A stretch of 64,000 bases of DNA from Gemmatimonas sp. GTDB lineage: Bacteria; Gemmatimonadota; Gemmatimonadetes; Gemmatimonadales; Gemmatimonadaceae. The notes below the pieces were generated by a model. The model searched no databases and had not been told where the DNA came from. It saw only the letters and a program-made list of their open reading frames with translations. Numbering within the stretch: position 1 is the stretch's first letter; each line of letters begins with the position of its first letter. The DNA is taken from NCBI RefSeq assembly GCF_027531815.1, contig NZ_JAPZSK010000013.1:38238-102237 (forward strand), in the 5' to 3' direction. Both the position numbers and the translations under genes were made by a program. This document shows positions 15,013 through 23,165 of the stretch, piece by piece.

Positions 15013-17244
15013 TCAGGCTCCGTTCGCGGCAGAGGATTCGTTCACGTACTCATGCAGGAGGCTGCGGCAGAGCGGATCGCTGCGAAGCTGCTGGAACGTG
15101 CCCTCACGCAGCACCTTGCCGTCGTGCACCACCAGCACCCGGTCGAAGGCTGACAGCAGCTGGGGATCATGGGACACGGTAATGACCGTCCAGTGCCGCT
15201 CCCGATTGGTGAGTAGCCGGATAATGAGCGACCGCGACGACGCGTCGAGGTTCTGGAAGAAGTCGTCGAGCACGACGAGCCGTGGCCGCCCCGCGATGCC
15301 CTGCGCCACCAGCAGTTTGTTGGCCAGGTGGGCCGGCAGGTTGCGGGCACCGTTGGTCAGCTCCGTCTGGATCCCCTGCGGCAAATGCTGGATCTCGTCG
15401 GTCAGCTGCAGAGCGTCGAGCGCCTCGCGCACGTCGAGCGGCGTGATGTGCGCACGACCCACGCTGATGTTTTCTTCGATGGTGCCATCGAACAGGTCAC
15501 CCCAGGAGAGCATCTGACCAATGCGCGCGCGCAGCGCCGGCCGGTCGAGATCGCGCAGGGTAATGCCGTCGAAGCGGATGGTGCCGTCGTAATCGTCGAT
15601 GAGCCCGGCCAGCAGCTTCACCAGCGTGCTGCGGCCCGAGCCATCCACGCCCATGATGGCTACCCGCTCCCCCGGCGCGATACGCACCGACACGCCATCC
15701 ACCGAAGGCGACTTGGCACCCGGATAGCGGTAGCGCAGGTCGCGCGTCTCGATGGCCACTCCCGTGCCGGGCGCGTGAGTGGGGGCCAGGCCGCCGCGCG
15801 CCTCGAGCGGCAGATCGGCCACATGCCCCGACTTGTCCACCGACGTGAGCACGTCGTACACGGTGGACAGGCTCGTCATGAGCTTCTCCACTCCCACCAG
15901 CACTGTCACGATCACCACTTCGGCGGCCACGAATTGCCCGAGCAGCAGGCGATTCGTCTGCACCAGCGTGGCCCCGATGATGAGCACGGCCGCCGTGATG
16001 AACGTCTTGAAGCCGATCAGTGCGATCGTCTGCTTCACCAGCACCGCGAAGTGCTTCTTGCGGTACTTGATGTACCCCGTGATGACATCGTCCATGCGCT
16101 CCACCGGCAACGTGGAGTCGCCGGCATACTTGAAGGCATGGAAGGCGCGTGCGATCTCCTCCAGCCAATGCACCGCCTTGTACTTGTACTTCGACTCCAC
16201 GATGGAGGTGGCCAACCCCTCCGGTCCGGTCAGGCGGATGATCATGTACAGGATGAAGATCACCACCACCGCGAAGAGCGAGAACCACGGACTGTACACC
16301 GTGAGCAGGATGAGCCCGAACAGCACGGTGAGCAGCGCGGTGGGCACATCGATGAGCAGCTTCTGCATGCCCTTCTGGATGGCCACCGCCTCGAACAGGC
16401 GGTTCATCTGCTCCGGCAGGTTCTGCTCGAGCGACGAGGCGTACTTCATGCGCGGCACGCGAAAGGCGAATTCCAGCGCCATGCGCGCGAAGATGCGCTG
16501 CTGGATGCGCTCGACGACCTTGAGAATGCCGATCTGCAGCACACCGGCCATGATCGTGCCAAGAATGACGAACGAGATGAGCACGACGACGGGCTGCAGG
16601 AACAGGCGCCCCTGCACCAGCTGCACGATGCCACCCACCGCCAGCGGCAGGATCAGGCTCAGGCCACCCGCCAGCGTGGCATAGAAGAACACCGTGGTGA
16701 TTTCGCGCTTCTCACGCGCCAGCAGCGCGAAGGTGCGGTCGATCGGTGAAAGATGTTCGGCCTCGTGTGCGCCGTGCCCCTCGAGCGGGCTGTGCGGTGC
16801 GCCGTCTCCCTGAATGGCCACCGGTGACCGGAGCGCCATGGGAGCCAGCGCCGGTACGGCACCCGTGTGCCCCAACCGGCGCACGACCGCGTCGGCCAGC
16901 TGGGGCGTATCGGCATCGATGCGCTGCTCGGTGCCATCCGGCTTCACCAGCCAGGCGCGCGCACGCCCCTCCTCGTCACGATCCAGAACGATGGCGTCAC
17001 TGCCATCGCGACTGAGCAACACCAGCGGCAGTTGCCCCTCCGCAATGGCGGTGCGTATCTCCTCGAGGCTCAGCGTGCGGTCGAGGAACCCGATGTCCAC
17101 AGCGCCGCCAATGGAGCGGATACGCCCGGGGAGCGGGTCCTGTTGCGAGATCTGGCGCGTCAGCGCACGCCAGCGGGCTTGCTCGACGTCGAGGCCGAGC
17201 GACTCGGAGATGCGTTGGTTGACGCGGGTTGCCTGTGCCGACAT
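15013..17244 (-). CDS. ABC transporter, fused permease and ATPase, with degenerate nucleotide-binding motifs
   Basis: The 743-residue protein has an N-terminal cytoplasmic domain (about 1-175, no catalytic Cys, so not an active C39 peptidase). An ABC exporter membrane domain of about six spans (186-470) and an ATPase domain (490-735) follow. The ATPase is unusual. Walker A reads GVDGSGRST with Arg replacing the essential Lys (about residue 536). The LSGGQ signature is replaced by LPAHL. Walker B is RLVVLDD with Asp in place of the catalytic Glu. The Q-loop Gln (IGQML) and H-loop His (VSHDP) remain. With HlyD and TolC downstream it looks like a type I secretion or efflux system, but ATP hydrolysis may be lost or altered. 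No cargo gene is evident nearby. Confidence 0.88.
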   Translation of the reverse strand: MSAQATRVNQRISESLGLDVEQARWRALTRQISQQDPLPGRIRSIGGAVDIGFLDRTLSLEEIRTAIAEGQLPLVLLSRDGSDAIVLDRDEEGRARAWLVKPDGTEQRIDADTPQLADAVVRRLGHTGAVPALAPMALRSPVAIQGDGAPHSPLEGHGAHEAEHLSPIDRTFALLAREKREITTVFFYATLAGGLSLILPLAVGGIVQLVQGRLFLQPVVVLISFVILGTIMAGVLQIGILKVVERIQQRIFARMALEFAFRVPRMKYASSLEQNLPEQMNRLFEAVAIQKGMQKLLIDVPTALLTVLFGLILLTVYSPWFSLFAVVVIFILYMIIRLTGPEGLATSIVESKYKYKAVHWLEEIARAFHAFKYAGDSTLPVERMDDVITGYIKYRKKHFAVLVKQTIALIGFKTFITAAVLIIGATLVQTNRLLLGQFVAAEVVIVTVLVGVEKLMTSLSTVYDVLTSVDKSGHVADLPLEARGGLAPTHAPGTGVAIETRDLRYRYPGAKSPSVDGVSVRIAPGERVAIMGVDGSGRSTLVKLLAGLIDDYDGTIRFDGITLRDLDRPALRARIGQMLSWGDLFDGTIEENISVGRAHITPLDVREALDALQLTDEIQHLPQGIQTELTNGARNLPAHLANKLLVAQGIAGRPRLVVLDDFFQNLDASSRSLIIRLLTNRERHWTVITVSHDPQLLSAFDRVLVVHDGKVLREGTFQQLRSDPLCRSLLHEYVNESSAANGA

Positions 17245-17358
17245 GCTCGCAATTCAAGGGACTGAGGAAGGGCGGAGCACGAACGCGGAGGCGCGTTGTG
17301 CCTGCCTGCCCACCCGCGGGAAAACGTGCGGGCGGGACGGGCGTTGTCCAGCAGTTCG

Positions 17359-17793
17359 TCAGTTGTGCGTGGGCGGCGCGCGCGGCGGGGCCGCGAATCG
17401 CCCCGTGACACGACCCGCAAGGGCGCCGCGCCGCAGCCATGGCGCACGCGCACGATACAACGCCACCGGGGCAGGAATGATCCCCGTCCCCCCCGATACG
17501 TTGAGTAGGCCGCCGGCGTCCCGCTGGTGGCGGCGGCTGCTGCTGCGGTGCCACGAGCGCGACTGGCGGTGCACGGCCGGCTCACTCCCCGACAGCTGCG
17601 AGGCGCCGGGAAGCGCCGGGCGCAGTGAGGGCGCGTCCACCGCATTCGGCGCGGCGACTGGCGCGACCGCATGACGCGCGACCACGGCCTCCACGATCGG
17701 CGCACGCGGCGCGATCGCATGGGCAACGCCGGCCGGTGCTCCGCAGAGGAGCGCCAACCAGAGCCAGAGCGTGGACACGAGGCGGAAAGGCAT
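17359..17793 (-). CDS. Putative small secreted protein, unknown
   Basis: This 144-residue reading frame is supported mainly by a convincing signal peptide (MPFRLVSTLWLWLALLCGAPAGVAHA, cleavage after AHA; positions 1-26). The rest is Ala/Pro/Arg-rich with no recognised domain, ending GRFAAPPRAPPTHN. It precedes the ABC gene by 114 bases on the same strand, so it could be a secreted companion of that system, but there is no evidence for this. It may also be a chance reading frame in high-GC DNA. Neither side holds another gene. Confidence 0.4.
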   Translation of the reverse strand: MPFRLVSTLWLWLALLCGAPAGVAHAIAPRAPIVEAVVARHAVAPVAAPNAVDAPSLRPALPGASQLSGSEPAVHRQSRSWHRSSSRRHQRDAGGLLNVSGGTGIIPAPVALYRARAPWLRRGALAGRVTGRFAAPPRAPPTHN

Positions 17794-17900
17794 AGCTCAG
17801 AAGAATGTCGATTCCCTCGGTCGGGATTCAAGGGACGCTCTCGGAAACTTTCGGGAGCCCGACCGTGACACCTCTGCGCCCCTTCGGCGTATAGGCAGGT

Positions 17901-18629
17901 ATGCGCCTCCATCACCTCATGCTTGCCGCCGCCGTCCTCGTCAGTGGACGGGCCGCCGCCCAGGATAGTCCGCGCCCCCGCGCCAACGATGAGCGAGTCT
18001 CGTCGGGCCTCGGAGCAGTCGGCCTCCATTTTCAAGTCACCGAACCCAAGGGTGAATTCGCCGCCAATACCAACAACGGCTTCGGGCTGGGCGGATACGT
18101 CATCCGCGCGCTCGACCCCAACAAGATCCTCAACCTGCGCGCGGACTTCTCCTTCGTCTCCTACGCCAACAGTCGCCGGCGTATTCCGCTGGCAGGAACC
18201 GGGGGGCTCGTGCAGCTCGACCTGCGCACGTCCAGCAACATCGTGTCGGTCGTGGCCGGCCCGCAGCTGCTCGGGCCAACGGGCGCCTTTACGCCCTACG
18301 CGACGGCGCTCGGTGGCTTCTCGGTCTTCTGGACCGAGAGCAATGTCGAAGGGTCACAGAACGTCAACTCGCCTTTCGCTCGCACCACGAACGCCAGTGA
18401 TGCCGTCTGGGCCTATGGTGGGGCGGTGGGCAGCTACGTGCGCGTTACCGGCGGCAACTTCCCCGTCCGCCTCGACCTCGGGGCCCGCTTTCTCCGCCAT
18501 GACGACGCGCGCTACCTGACCTCCGATCGCGTCCGGCAGGCCTTCGAGAACGACGCGACGCCGGTGCCCGTTCGCGGGCGTGCCGACTTCATTACCAACG
18601 ACCTCGGCGCCAACATCATCGCGTTCTGA
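17901..18629 (+). CDS. Outer-membrane beta-barrel protein, hypothetical
   Basis: The 242-residue product has a signal peptide (MRLHHLMLAAAVLVSGRAAA, cleavage before QDS). It then shows alternating amphipathic strands typical of small outer-membrane barrels, such as GLGAVGLHFQVTEP, FGLGGYVIRALD, LNLRADFSFVSY, FTPYATALGGFSVFW and FPVRLDLGARFLRH. No specific function is recognised. A TATAGG hexamer five bases before ATG 17901 could be a -10 element of a nearly leaderless transcript. It is monocistronic: the downstream gene is convergent, and a GGCGGCCGC-rich stretch lies between them (18638-18665). Confidence 0.75.
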   Translation: MRLHHLMLAAAVLVSGRAAAQDSPRPRANDERVSSGLGAVGLHFQVTEPKGEFAANTNNGFGLGGYVIRALDPNKILNLRADFSFVSYANSRRRIPLAGTGGLVQLDLRTSSNIVSVVAGPQLLGPTGAFTPYATALGGFSVFWTESNVEGSQNVNSPFARTTNASDAVWAYGGAVGSYVRVTGGNFPVRLDLGARFLRHDDARYLTSDRVRQAFENDATPVPVRGRADFITNDLGANIIAF

Positions 18630-18692
18630 GCCACCGGCGCGGCGGCCGCGGCGGCCGCGGCGGCCGGGGTGCCGCGCTCGAACGCCCGGCCG

Positions 18693-19160
18693 TCAATCGT
18701 CCAGCGGCCGACGTCGCTGTCGCTTGGTTTCCGCGCGCTGCCGCTTCGTGCTCAGCCGCTCCTGCACCGAGCCAAAGGTGGGCTTGGTGGCCTTGCGCGC
18801 GCGCGGCACCACCAGCGCCCGCGCCACGAGTTGACGCAGTCGATCGAGGGCTGCTCGGCGATTCTGCAGCTGGCTGCGATACTCCCCGGCCACGATGCGC
18901 AGCGCCCCGTCGCCATCCAGACGGGACGCCAGCTTCTCCAGCACTCGCTCCCGCTGCTCGGCGCGCAACGCCCGGGTGGAGCGCACGTTCCACTGCAGCA
19001 CCACGCGAGTGGCACTGCGGTTCACATGCTGTCCCCCCGGGCCACCGCCGGCGATCGCCGACAGCTGCAGCTCGGCCACGGGAATGTGTACCCCCGGCGC
19101 CACCGTCACGCCGTCCAGCTCCTCGCCACGCGGCGGTCGTGAACTGTCGGCGTCGCTCAT
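18693..19160 (-). CDS. arfB: Alternative ribosome-rescue factor / peptidyl-tRNA hydrolase ArfB (YaeJ)
   Basis: This 155-residue protein releases peptides from stalled ribosomes. The release-factor catalytic loop GGGPGGQHVNRSATRVVLQW carries the GGQ motif. The C-terminal tail (TKRQRAETKRQRRRP) is the basic extension that enters the empty mRNA channel. Length fits ArfB rather than RF1/RF2, because codon-recognition domains are absent. Start ATG 19160 overlaps the methyltransferase stop as ATGA; the longer in-frame ORF lies within that gene. It is last in a coupled three-gene unit with a CorC-like protein and a lipoprotein methyltransferase. Confidence 0.92.
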   Translation of the reverse strand: MSDADSSRPPRGEELDGVTVAPGVHIPVAELQLSAIAGGGPGGQHVNRSATRVVLQWNVRSTRALRAEQRERVLEKLASRLDGDGALRIVAGEYRSQLQNRRAALDRLRQLVARALVVPRARKATKPTFGSVQERLSTKRQRAETKRQRRRPLDD

Positions 19161-19966
19161 GGCGATCGGCACGGCGAGCGCCGAAGCGACGCCGAAACCG
19201 CGGCCGGTGTGGGGCGCTGTGCTGGCGTCGGCGCGACATAGATCGCCACGTACTCTTCCGGACCCGTCTCGCGCCGCGACAGCCGCCGGTACCCCACGCG
19301 CGACAGCTCGCAGTCGAGCAGCGACGGTGGCGTGCCGTGTCCATAGGTGGGGCGATCGAGGTCGAGAATCACCAGGCGTCCTCCCGGCTTCATTGACGAG
19401 GCAAGATTCCACAGCAGGGCAAACGGCTGGGAAATCTCGTGGTACATGTGAATCATGAGCGCGACATCCACGCTGGCAGCCGGAAGCCGCGGATCGTGCG
19501 CCTCTCCCAGCACCACGCGCACGTTGGAGAGCCCGTCGCGCACGACGCGCCGCTGCAGCAGGGCCAGATATTCGGGCATGATATCCTGTCCGAATACCAC
19601 ACCGTCGCTCCCCACCAGGGGGGACAGCCGGGCCACGTAGTAGCCGTCGCCGGCGCCGATGTCCGCCACCGCCTGCCCGCGGGTGATCCGTGCCAGCTTC
19701 ACCACCGTGTCGAACTCTCCCGCGTTGTCGCGGTCATCCTCGGCGGTCCAGCGCGGCGCTACGATGTCGGCCACCTCTCTCGCCGGAGGCGGGAAGTCCG
19801 CCGCCTGGGCACCAGCCTGGGCGGCGGGGGTGACGGTATCCGAACCCACGGCCACGCCTGGCGTGCCGTTCCCCAGCACCACGCGCTCCCCTGCCGGGCG
19901 GCACGCCGCCACCAAGGTTGTCCCCAGCCACAGGACGGTCCACAGCTCGTGTCGCCGTGTCATCAT
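19157..19966 (-). CDS. Class I SAM-dependent methyltransferase with lipoprotein signal
   Basis: The 269-residue protein begins with a lipoprotein-type leader whose lipobox is LVAAC (Cys22). A Rossmann-type methyltransferase domain follows, with motif I VADIGAGDGYYVARLSP, motif II VFGQDIMPEYLALLQ and later GGRLVILDLDRP. An exported SAM enzyme is odd because SAM is cytosolic. The Cys may not be lipidated, or the protein may have another role. ATG 19966 overlaps the CorC-like gene stop as ATGA, and its own stop overlaps arfB. The substrate is unknown. Confidence 0.83.
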   Translation of the reverse strand: MMTRRHELWTVLWLGTTLVAACRPAGERVVLGNGTPGVAVGSDTVTPAAQAGAQAADFPPPAREVADIVAPRWTAEDDRDNAGEFDTVVKLARITRGQAVADIGAGDGYYVARLSPLVGSDGVVFGQDIMPEYLALLQRRVVRDGLSNVRVVLGEAHDPRLPAASVDVALMIHMYHEISQPFALLWNLASSMKPGGRLVILDLDRPTYGHGTPPSLLDCELSRVGYRRLSRRETGPEEYVAIYVAPTPAQRPTPAAVSASLRRSPCRSP

Positions 19967-21321
19967 GGCACTCCGGCAGCGGGTTCCGCCCGACGGTGAA
20001 CACGCAGGGCGGCGACTCGGCGGCCATCCATGGCCACCACCTCCAGCTCGCCGCCGGGATACCCCACCCGGTCCCCCACGCGGGGGAGACGCCCCAGGGC
20101 GGCGAACGCGTAGCCGCCCAGCGTGCTCCAGTCTCCCTCGGGGATCGGCAGCTTGTGATCCGATCGCACGTCTACCAGCGACATCGAGCCCGCCAGTTCG
20201 AGGACCCCGTCGAACATCAGGGCGTCCCGCGACAAGGGATCATACTCGTCGGCGATGTCCCCCACCACCTCCTCCACCAGGTCTTCCATCGTCACGATGC
20301 CGGCTGTGCCTCCGTACTCGTCCAGCACCACGGCCAGATGGGCCCGGGTACGTCGCAGGTCGTCGAGCACCCGCTCGGCGGCTCGGGTAGCCGGAACGAA
20401 CAGCGGCTCGCGCAAATGCTCCCGCAGGGCGAAGGCCTCGGGATGGTCCGCCAGCCAGAAGTCCTTGGCCAGAAACACCCCCACGATATCGTCGGCCGTG
20501 TCCCGATAGACCGGATACCGGGAGTACCGCTCCCGGCGCATGATCTCCCGCAGCTCTTCCAGCTCGACGTCCTCGGCAATGGCCACCATTTCCGTCCGTG
20601 GTCGCATTACGTCCAGCGCGCGCTTGTTGTGAAAGTCGAAAACGCCCGCCAGCATGGCCGAGTCGCTTTCATCGAGCGTGCCGTGCGCCCGGGCCTGCAT
20701 GACCAGCAGGCGCAACTCCTCGGGGCTGTGCACATGCCCCCCCTCCGACACCGGCTCGATCCCGCCCAGCGCCAGCAGCCGGTTGGCCGTGCCGTTGAGC
20801 ATGGCAATGAACGGGGACATGGCCTGCGAAAACAGCATGAGCGGCCGGGCGACCAGGCGGCTTACCCCTTCGGGGCGCGCCAGCGCCACCGACTTCGGGG
20901 CCAGTTCGCCCAGCACGATGTGCAGGAAGGTGATGACGAGGAATGCCATGGCGATCCCGGCGCCGGTGTGTTCCGCCCCGGGATCAGGCACGATCCCCAC
21001 CTGCCGCAGGGCCATGTCCACCAGCACGGCAAAGGCCGGCTCGCCTATCCATCCCAAGGCGAGCGACGCCAGCGTAATCCCCAGCTGGGTGCCGGAGATG
21101 TACCGATCCAGCTGGGAAAGGGCGCGCTGGACGACCGCGGCGCTGCGGTCCCCCTCGGCGGCCATCTGGTCGATCTTGCTGCGGCGCACGGCCACCAGGG
21201 CAAACTCGGCTGCCACGAAGAAGGCATTGAGCAGCACCAGGACCAGCACAAACAGCAGCCGGATCGAAATGGTCCCGATCGACAGGGCGGGTTCTGGAGA
21301 CAACGGAGCGTCGGCGAACAT
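19963..21321 (-). CDS. CNNM/CorC-HlyC family transporter-associated protein (CBS domains)
   Basis: This 452-residue protein has an N-terminal CNNM (DUF21) membrane domain (about 10-200, starting LLFVLVLVLLNAFFVAAEFALV). A pair of CBS domains (about 215-335, with VMRPRTEMVAI and RYPVYRDTADDIVGVFLAKD) and a C-terminal CorC_HlyC domain (TLGGYAFAALGRLPRVGDRV) follow. The family is linked to magnesium or cobalt export. The sequence DEYGGTAGIVTMEDLVEEVVGDI is highly typical. Start ATG 21321 begins MFADAPLSPEP; the frame extends to 21408 without a family match. It heads a coupled unit and is divergent from pilS, with paired TGCAATCTGCA repeats between. Confidence 0.93.
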   Translation of the reverse strand: MFADAPLSPEPALSIGTISIRLLFVLVLVLLNAFFVAAEFALVAVRRSKIDQMAAEGDRSAAVVQRALSQLDRYISGTQLGITLASLALGWIGEPAFAVLVDMALRQVGIVPDPGAEHTGAGIAMAFLVITFLHIVLGELAPKSVALARPEGVSRLVARPLMLFSQAMSPFIAMLNGTANRLLALGGIEPVSEGGHVHSPEELRLLVMQARAHGTLDESDSAMLAGVFDFHNKRALDVMRPRTEMVAIAEDVELEELREIMRRERYSRYPVYRDTADDIVGVFLAKDFWLADHPEAFALREHLREPLFVPATRAAERVLDDLRRTRAHLAVVLDEYGGTAGIVTMEDLVEEVVGDIADEYDPLSRDALMFDGVLELAGSMSLVDVRSDHKLPIPEGDWSTLGGYAFAALGRLPRVGDRVGYPGGELEVVAMDGRRVAALRVHRRAEPAAGVP

Positions 21322-21362
21322 GACCCAAAGGAAACGGGCGGGCGGCTGATTCGTCAGGGTAG

Positions 21363-21407
21363 TGCAATCTGCAAGACTCGGGACCTTCCCCTCCCCTGCA
21401 ATCTGCA
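21363..21407. promoter_or_regulatory. Paired 11-base direct repeats in the pilS/corC divergent region
   Basis: TGCAATCTGCA occurs exactly twice, at 21363-21373 and 21397-21407, 34 bases apart. Each copy is itself a short dyad (TGCA-N3-TGCA). The spacing is close to three helical turns, which suits two cooperative binding sites for a regulator acting on pilS or the CorC-like gene. The second copy ends 21 bases before the pilS start. Confidence 0.4.
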
Positions 21408-21428
21408 CGACCCCGCAACGATTCGCGC

Positions 21429-23165
21429 GTGCGACATACGCCTGCCCTTCTGCACGACCCTATCCAGGAGCTGCTCGACCCCCGGCGCATGTTGCGCTGG
21501 GTCTGGCTCGCGCGCGTGGCGCTGGCGTGTGCGATCCTCGTGGCGGCCGTATTCGTCTGGAGCCAGGCGGCCCCCACCGACACCCTCATTGCCACGCTGG
21601 CCTTTGCCGTGGCGACACTCGTCACGGTCGGATCGGCCTTTTACGCGCAGTTGAAGCCGCAGGCCCTCGGACTCGGGTACTACGCCGCGCAGTGCGCGCT
21701 CGATCTGCTCCTCGTCACAGCCGTCGTGCACATCACCGGCGGCTGGAGTTCCCAGTTCGCGGCACTCTACATTCTGGTCATCGCGGGCGCGTCCCTGCTG
21801 CTGCCGTTCCGTGGCGGCCTTGCCGTGGCCGCGGCGGCCTGCGTGCTGTACGCCATCGATGTCCTCTGGCTACGCCCGGGAACGGGTACCCTTTTTGTCG
21901 GCGTTGGGGTGCAGGTCGCGGTCTTTGCGGTCGTCGCGGTGGGGGCCGGATTCGTGGCGGCGCGGCTGCGACTGGCCGGGTCGGGCCGTGAAGCGCTCGC
22001 CGCACAGCTGGCGAAGGTGCAGCTCGAAGCCGCGGAGATACTCCGTACCATCCGATCCGGCATCATTACCGTGGACGCCCGCGAGCGGCTGCTCTACGCC
22101 AACCCGGCGGCCTCCGAGTTGCTCGGCATCGAGCTGCGGGCATTCACCGGCAAGCCACTGCTTCCGTCGCTGCGGGCGGTGTCGCCGCTGCTGGTGGACC
22201 TGCTCGAACGGAGCGCGCGCGACGGTCTGCGCACCACGCGTGCCGAAGGGTTCATTCGCCGCGGCACCGAAGAGGTGTCCATCGGCGTGTCGACGACGGT
22301 GGCCGACGGGGTGCGCCCCGATGGCGGCGTCACGGCGACCGCCATCTTCCAGGACATCTCCGACAGCAAGCGCCTGCAGGCGCTGCATATCCGCGCCGAG
22401 CGGCTGGAGGCCGTCGCCGAGCTGAGTGCCTCGCTCGCGCACGAGATCCGCAATCCGCTGGCCGCCATCCGCAGCGCCACCGAGCAGCTCTCGCGGCTGC
22501 GCCTTCCGGATGGGGCGCCGGAACATGATGACGAGCAGCTTCTCCATGCGCTGATCATGCGCGAGGCCGACCGGCTCAGCCGACTGCTGGCTGACTTTCT
22601 CGACTTTGCGCGGGCGCGTGTCACACGCCTCGGTACGCTGGATGTGGGCGCGCTCGTGCACACGGCCGCGATGCTGGCGGCGTCGCACCCCGATCGTCAC
22701 GTCGGCGTACAGGTGCAGGTGAGTGTCAGCCCCGATCTTCCGCGGCTTCACGGTGACGAGGATCTGCTGCATCGCGCGGTCTTCAATCTCGTGCTCAACG
22801 CGATCCAGGCGGTGGGCGAGTCGGGACACGTCTTCGTCGAGGTCGAGCGGCGGGCGTCCGACGACCGGCAGGGGGCGTCGGCGGCCATCACCGGGGAACT
22901 CGTCACCATCGCCGTGACCGACGACGGGCCGGGGATCCCCGACGAGCTCAGGGATCGGCTCTTCGAACCGTTCGTGTCCGGCAAGGTAGGTGGGACCGGT
23001 CTCGGACTCCCCGTTGTGCACCGGGCAGTCGAGGCACACCGCGGTGTGGTGCTCGTCGATCGCCTACCGCACGGCACGCAATTCTCGATCCTGCTTCCCG
23101 TTGCTCCGGCCGCGGTCGGAGCCTCTTTCCCTTCTGGTTCCGGTTTGTCCGGAGTGACCTCGTAA
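21429..23165 (+). CDS. pilS: PilS-like membrane sensor histidine kinase
   Basis: The 578-residue kinase has about six membrane spans in residues 22-190, as in PilS. A PAS domain (about 205-310, TIRSGIITVDARERLLYAN) and a HisKA domain with H-box SLAHEIRNPLAAIRS (His338) follow. The HATPase_c domain shows LVLNAIQAV, VTDDGPGIPDELRDR and GGTGLGLPVVHRAVEAH. In pseudomonads PilS phosphorylates PilR to activate pilin transcription. The GTG start 21429 is supported by the first membrane span beginning about 20 residues later. The stop TAA shares a base with the pilR ATG, so the two genes are coupled. The nearby pilA promoter strengthens the assignment. Confidence 0.92.
   Translation: MRHTPALLHDPIQELLDPRRMLRWVWLARVALACAILVAAVFVWSQAAPTDTLIATLAFAVATLVTVGSAFYAQLKPQALGLGYYAAQCALDLLLVTAVVHITGGWSSQFAALYILVIAGASLLLPFRGGLAVAAAACVLYAIDVLWLRPGTGTLFVGVGVQVAVFAVVAVGAGFVAARLRLAGSGREALAAQLAKVQLEAAEILRTIRSGIITVDARERLLYANPAASELLGIELRAFTGKPLLPSLRAVSPLLVDLLERSARDGLRTTRAEGFIRRGTEEVSIGVSTTVADGVRPDGGVTATAIFQDISDSKRLQALHIRAERLEAVAELSASLAHEIRNPLAAIRSATEQLSRLRLPDGAPEHDDEQLLHALIMREADRLSRLLADFLDFARARVTRLGTLDVGALVHTAAMLAASHPDRHVGVQVQVSVSPDLPRLHGDEDLLHRAVFNLVLNAIQAVGESGHVFVEVERRASDDRQGASAAITGELVTIAVTDDGPGIPDELRDRLFEPFVSGKVGGTGLGLPVVHRAVEAHRGVVLVDRLPHGTQFSILLPVAPAAVGASFPSGSGLSGVTS

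Noticed and set aside
15328..16749. 473-codon plus-strand frame inside the ABC gene
   Set aside because: It is the complement of the ABC membrane domain, with shadow composition rich in His, Arg and Gln. No start region or motif supports it.
15013..17244. C39-peptidase-containing bacteriocin exporter
   Set aside because: The N-terminal domain has no catalytic Cys, and no double-glycine leader peptide gene was found nearby.
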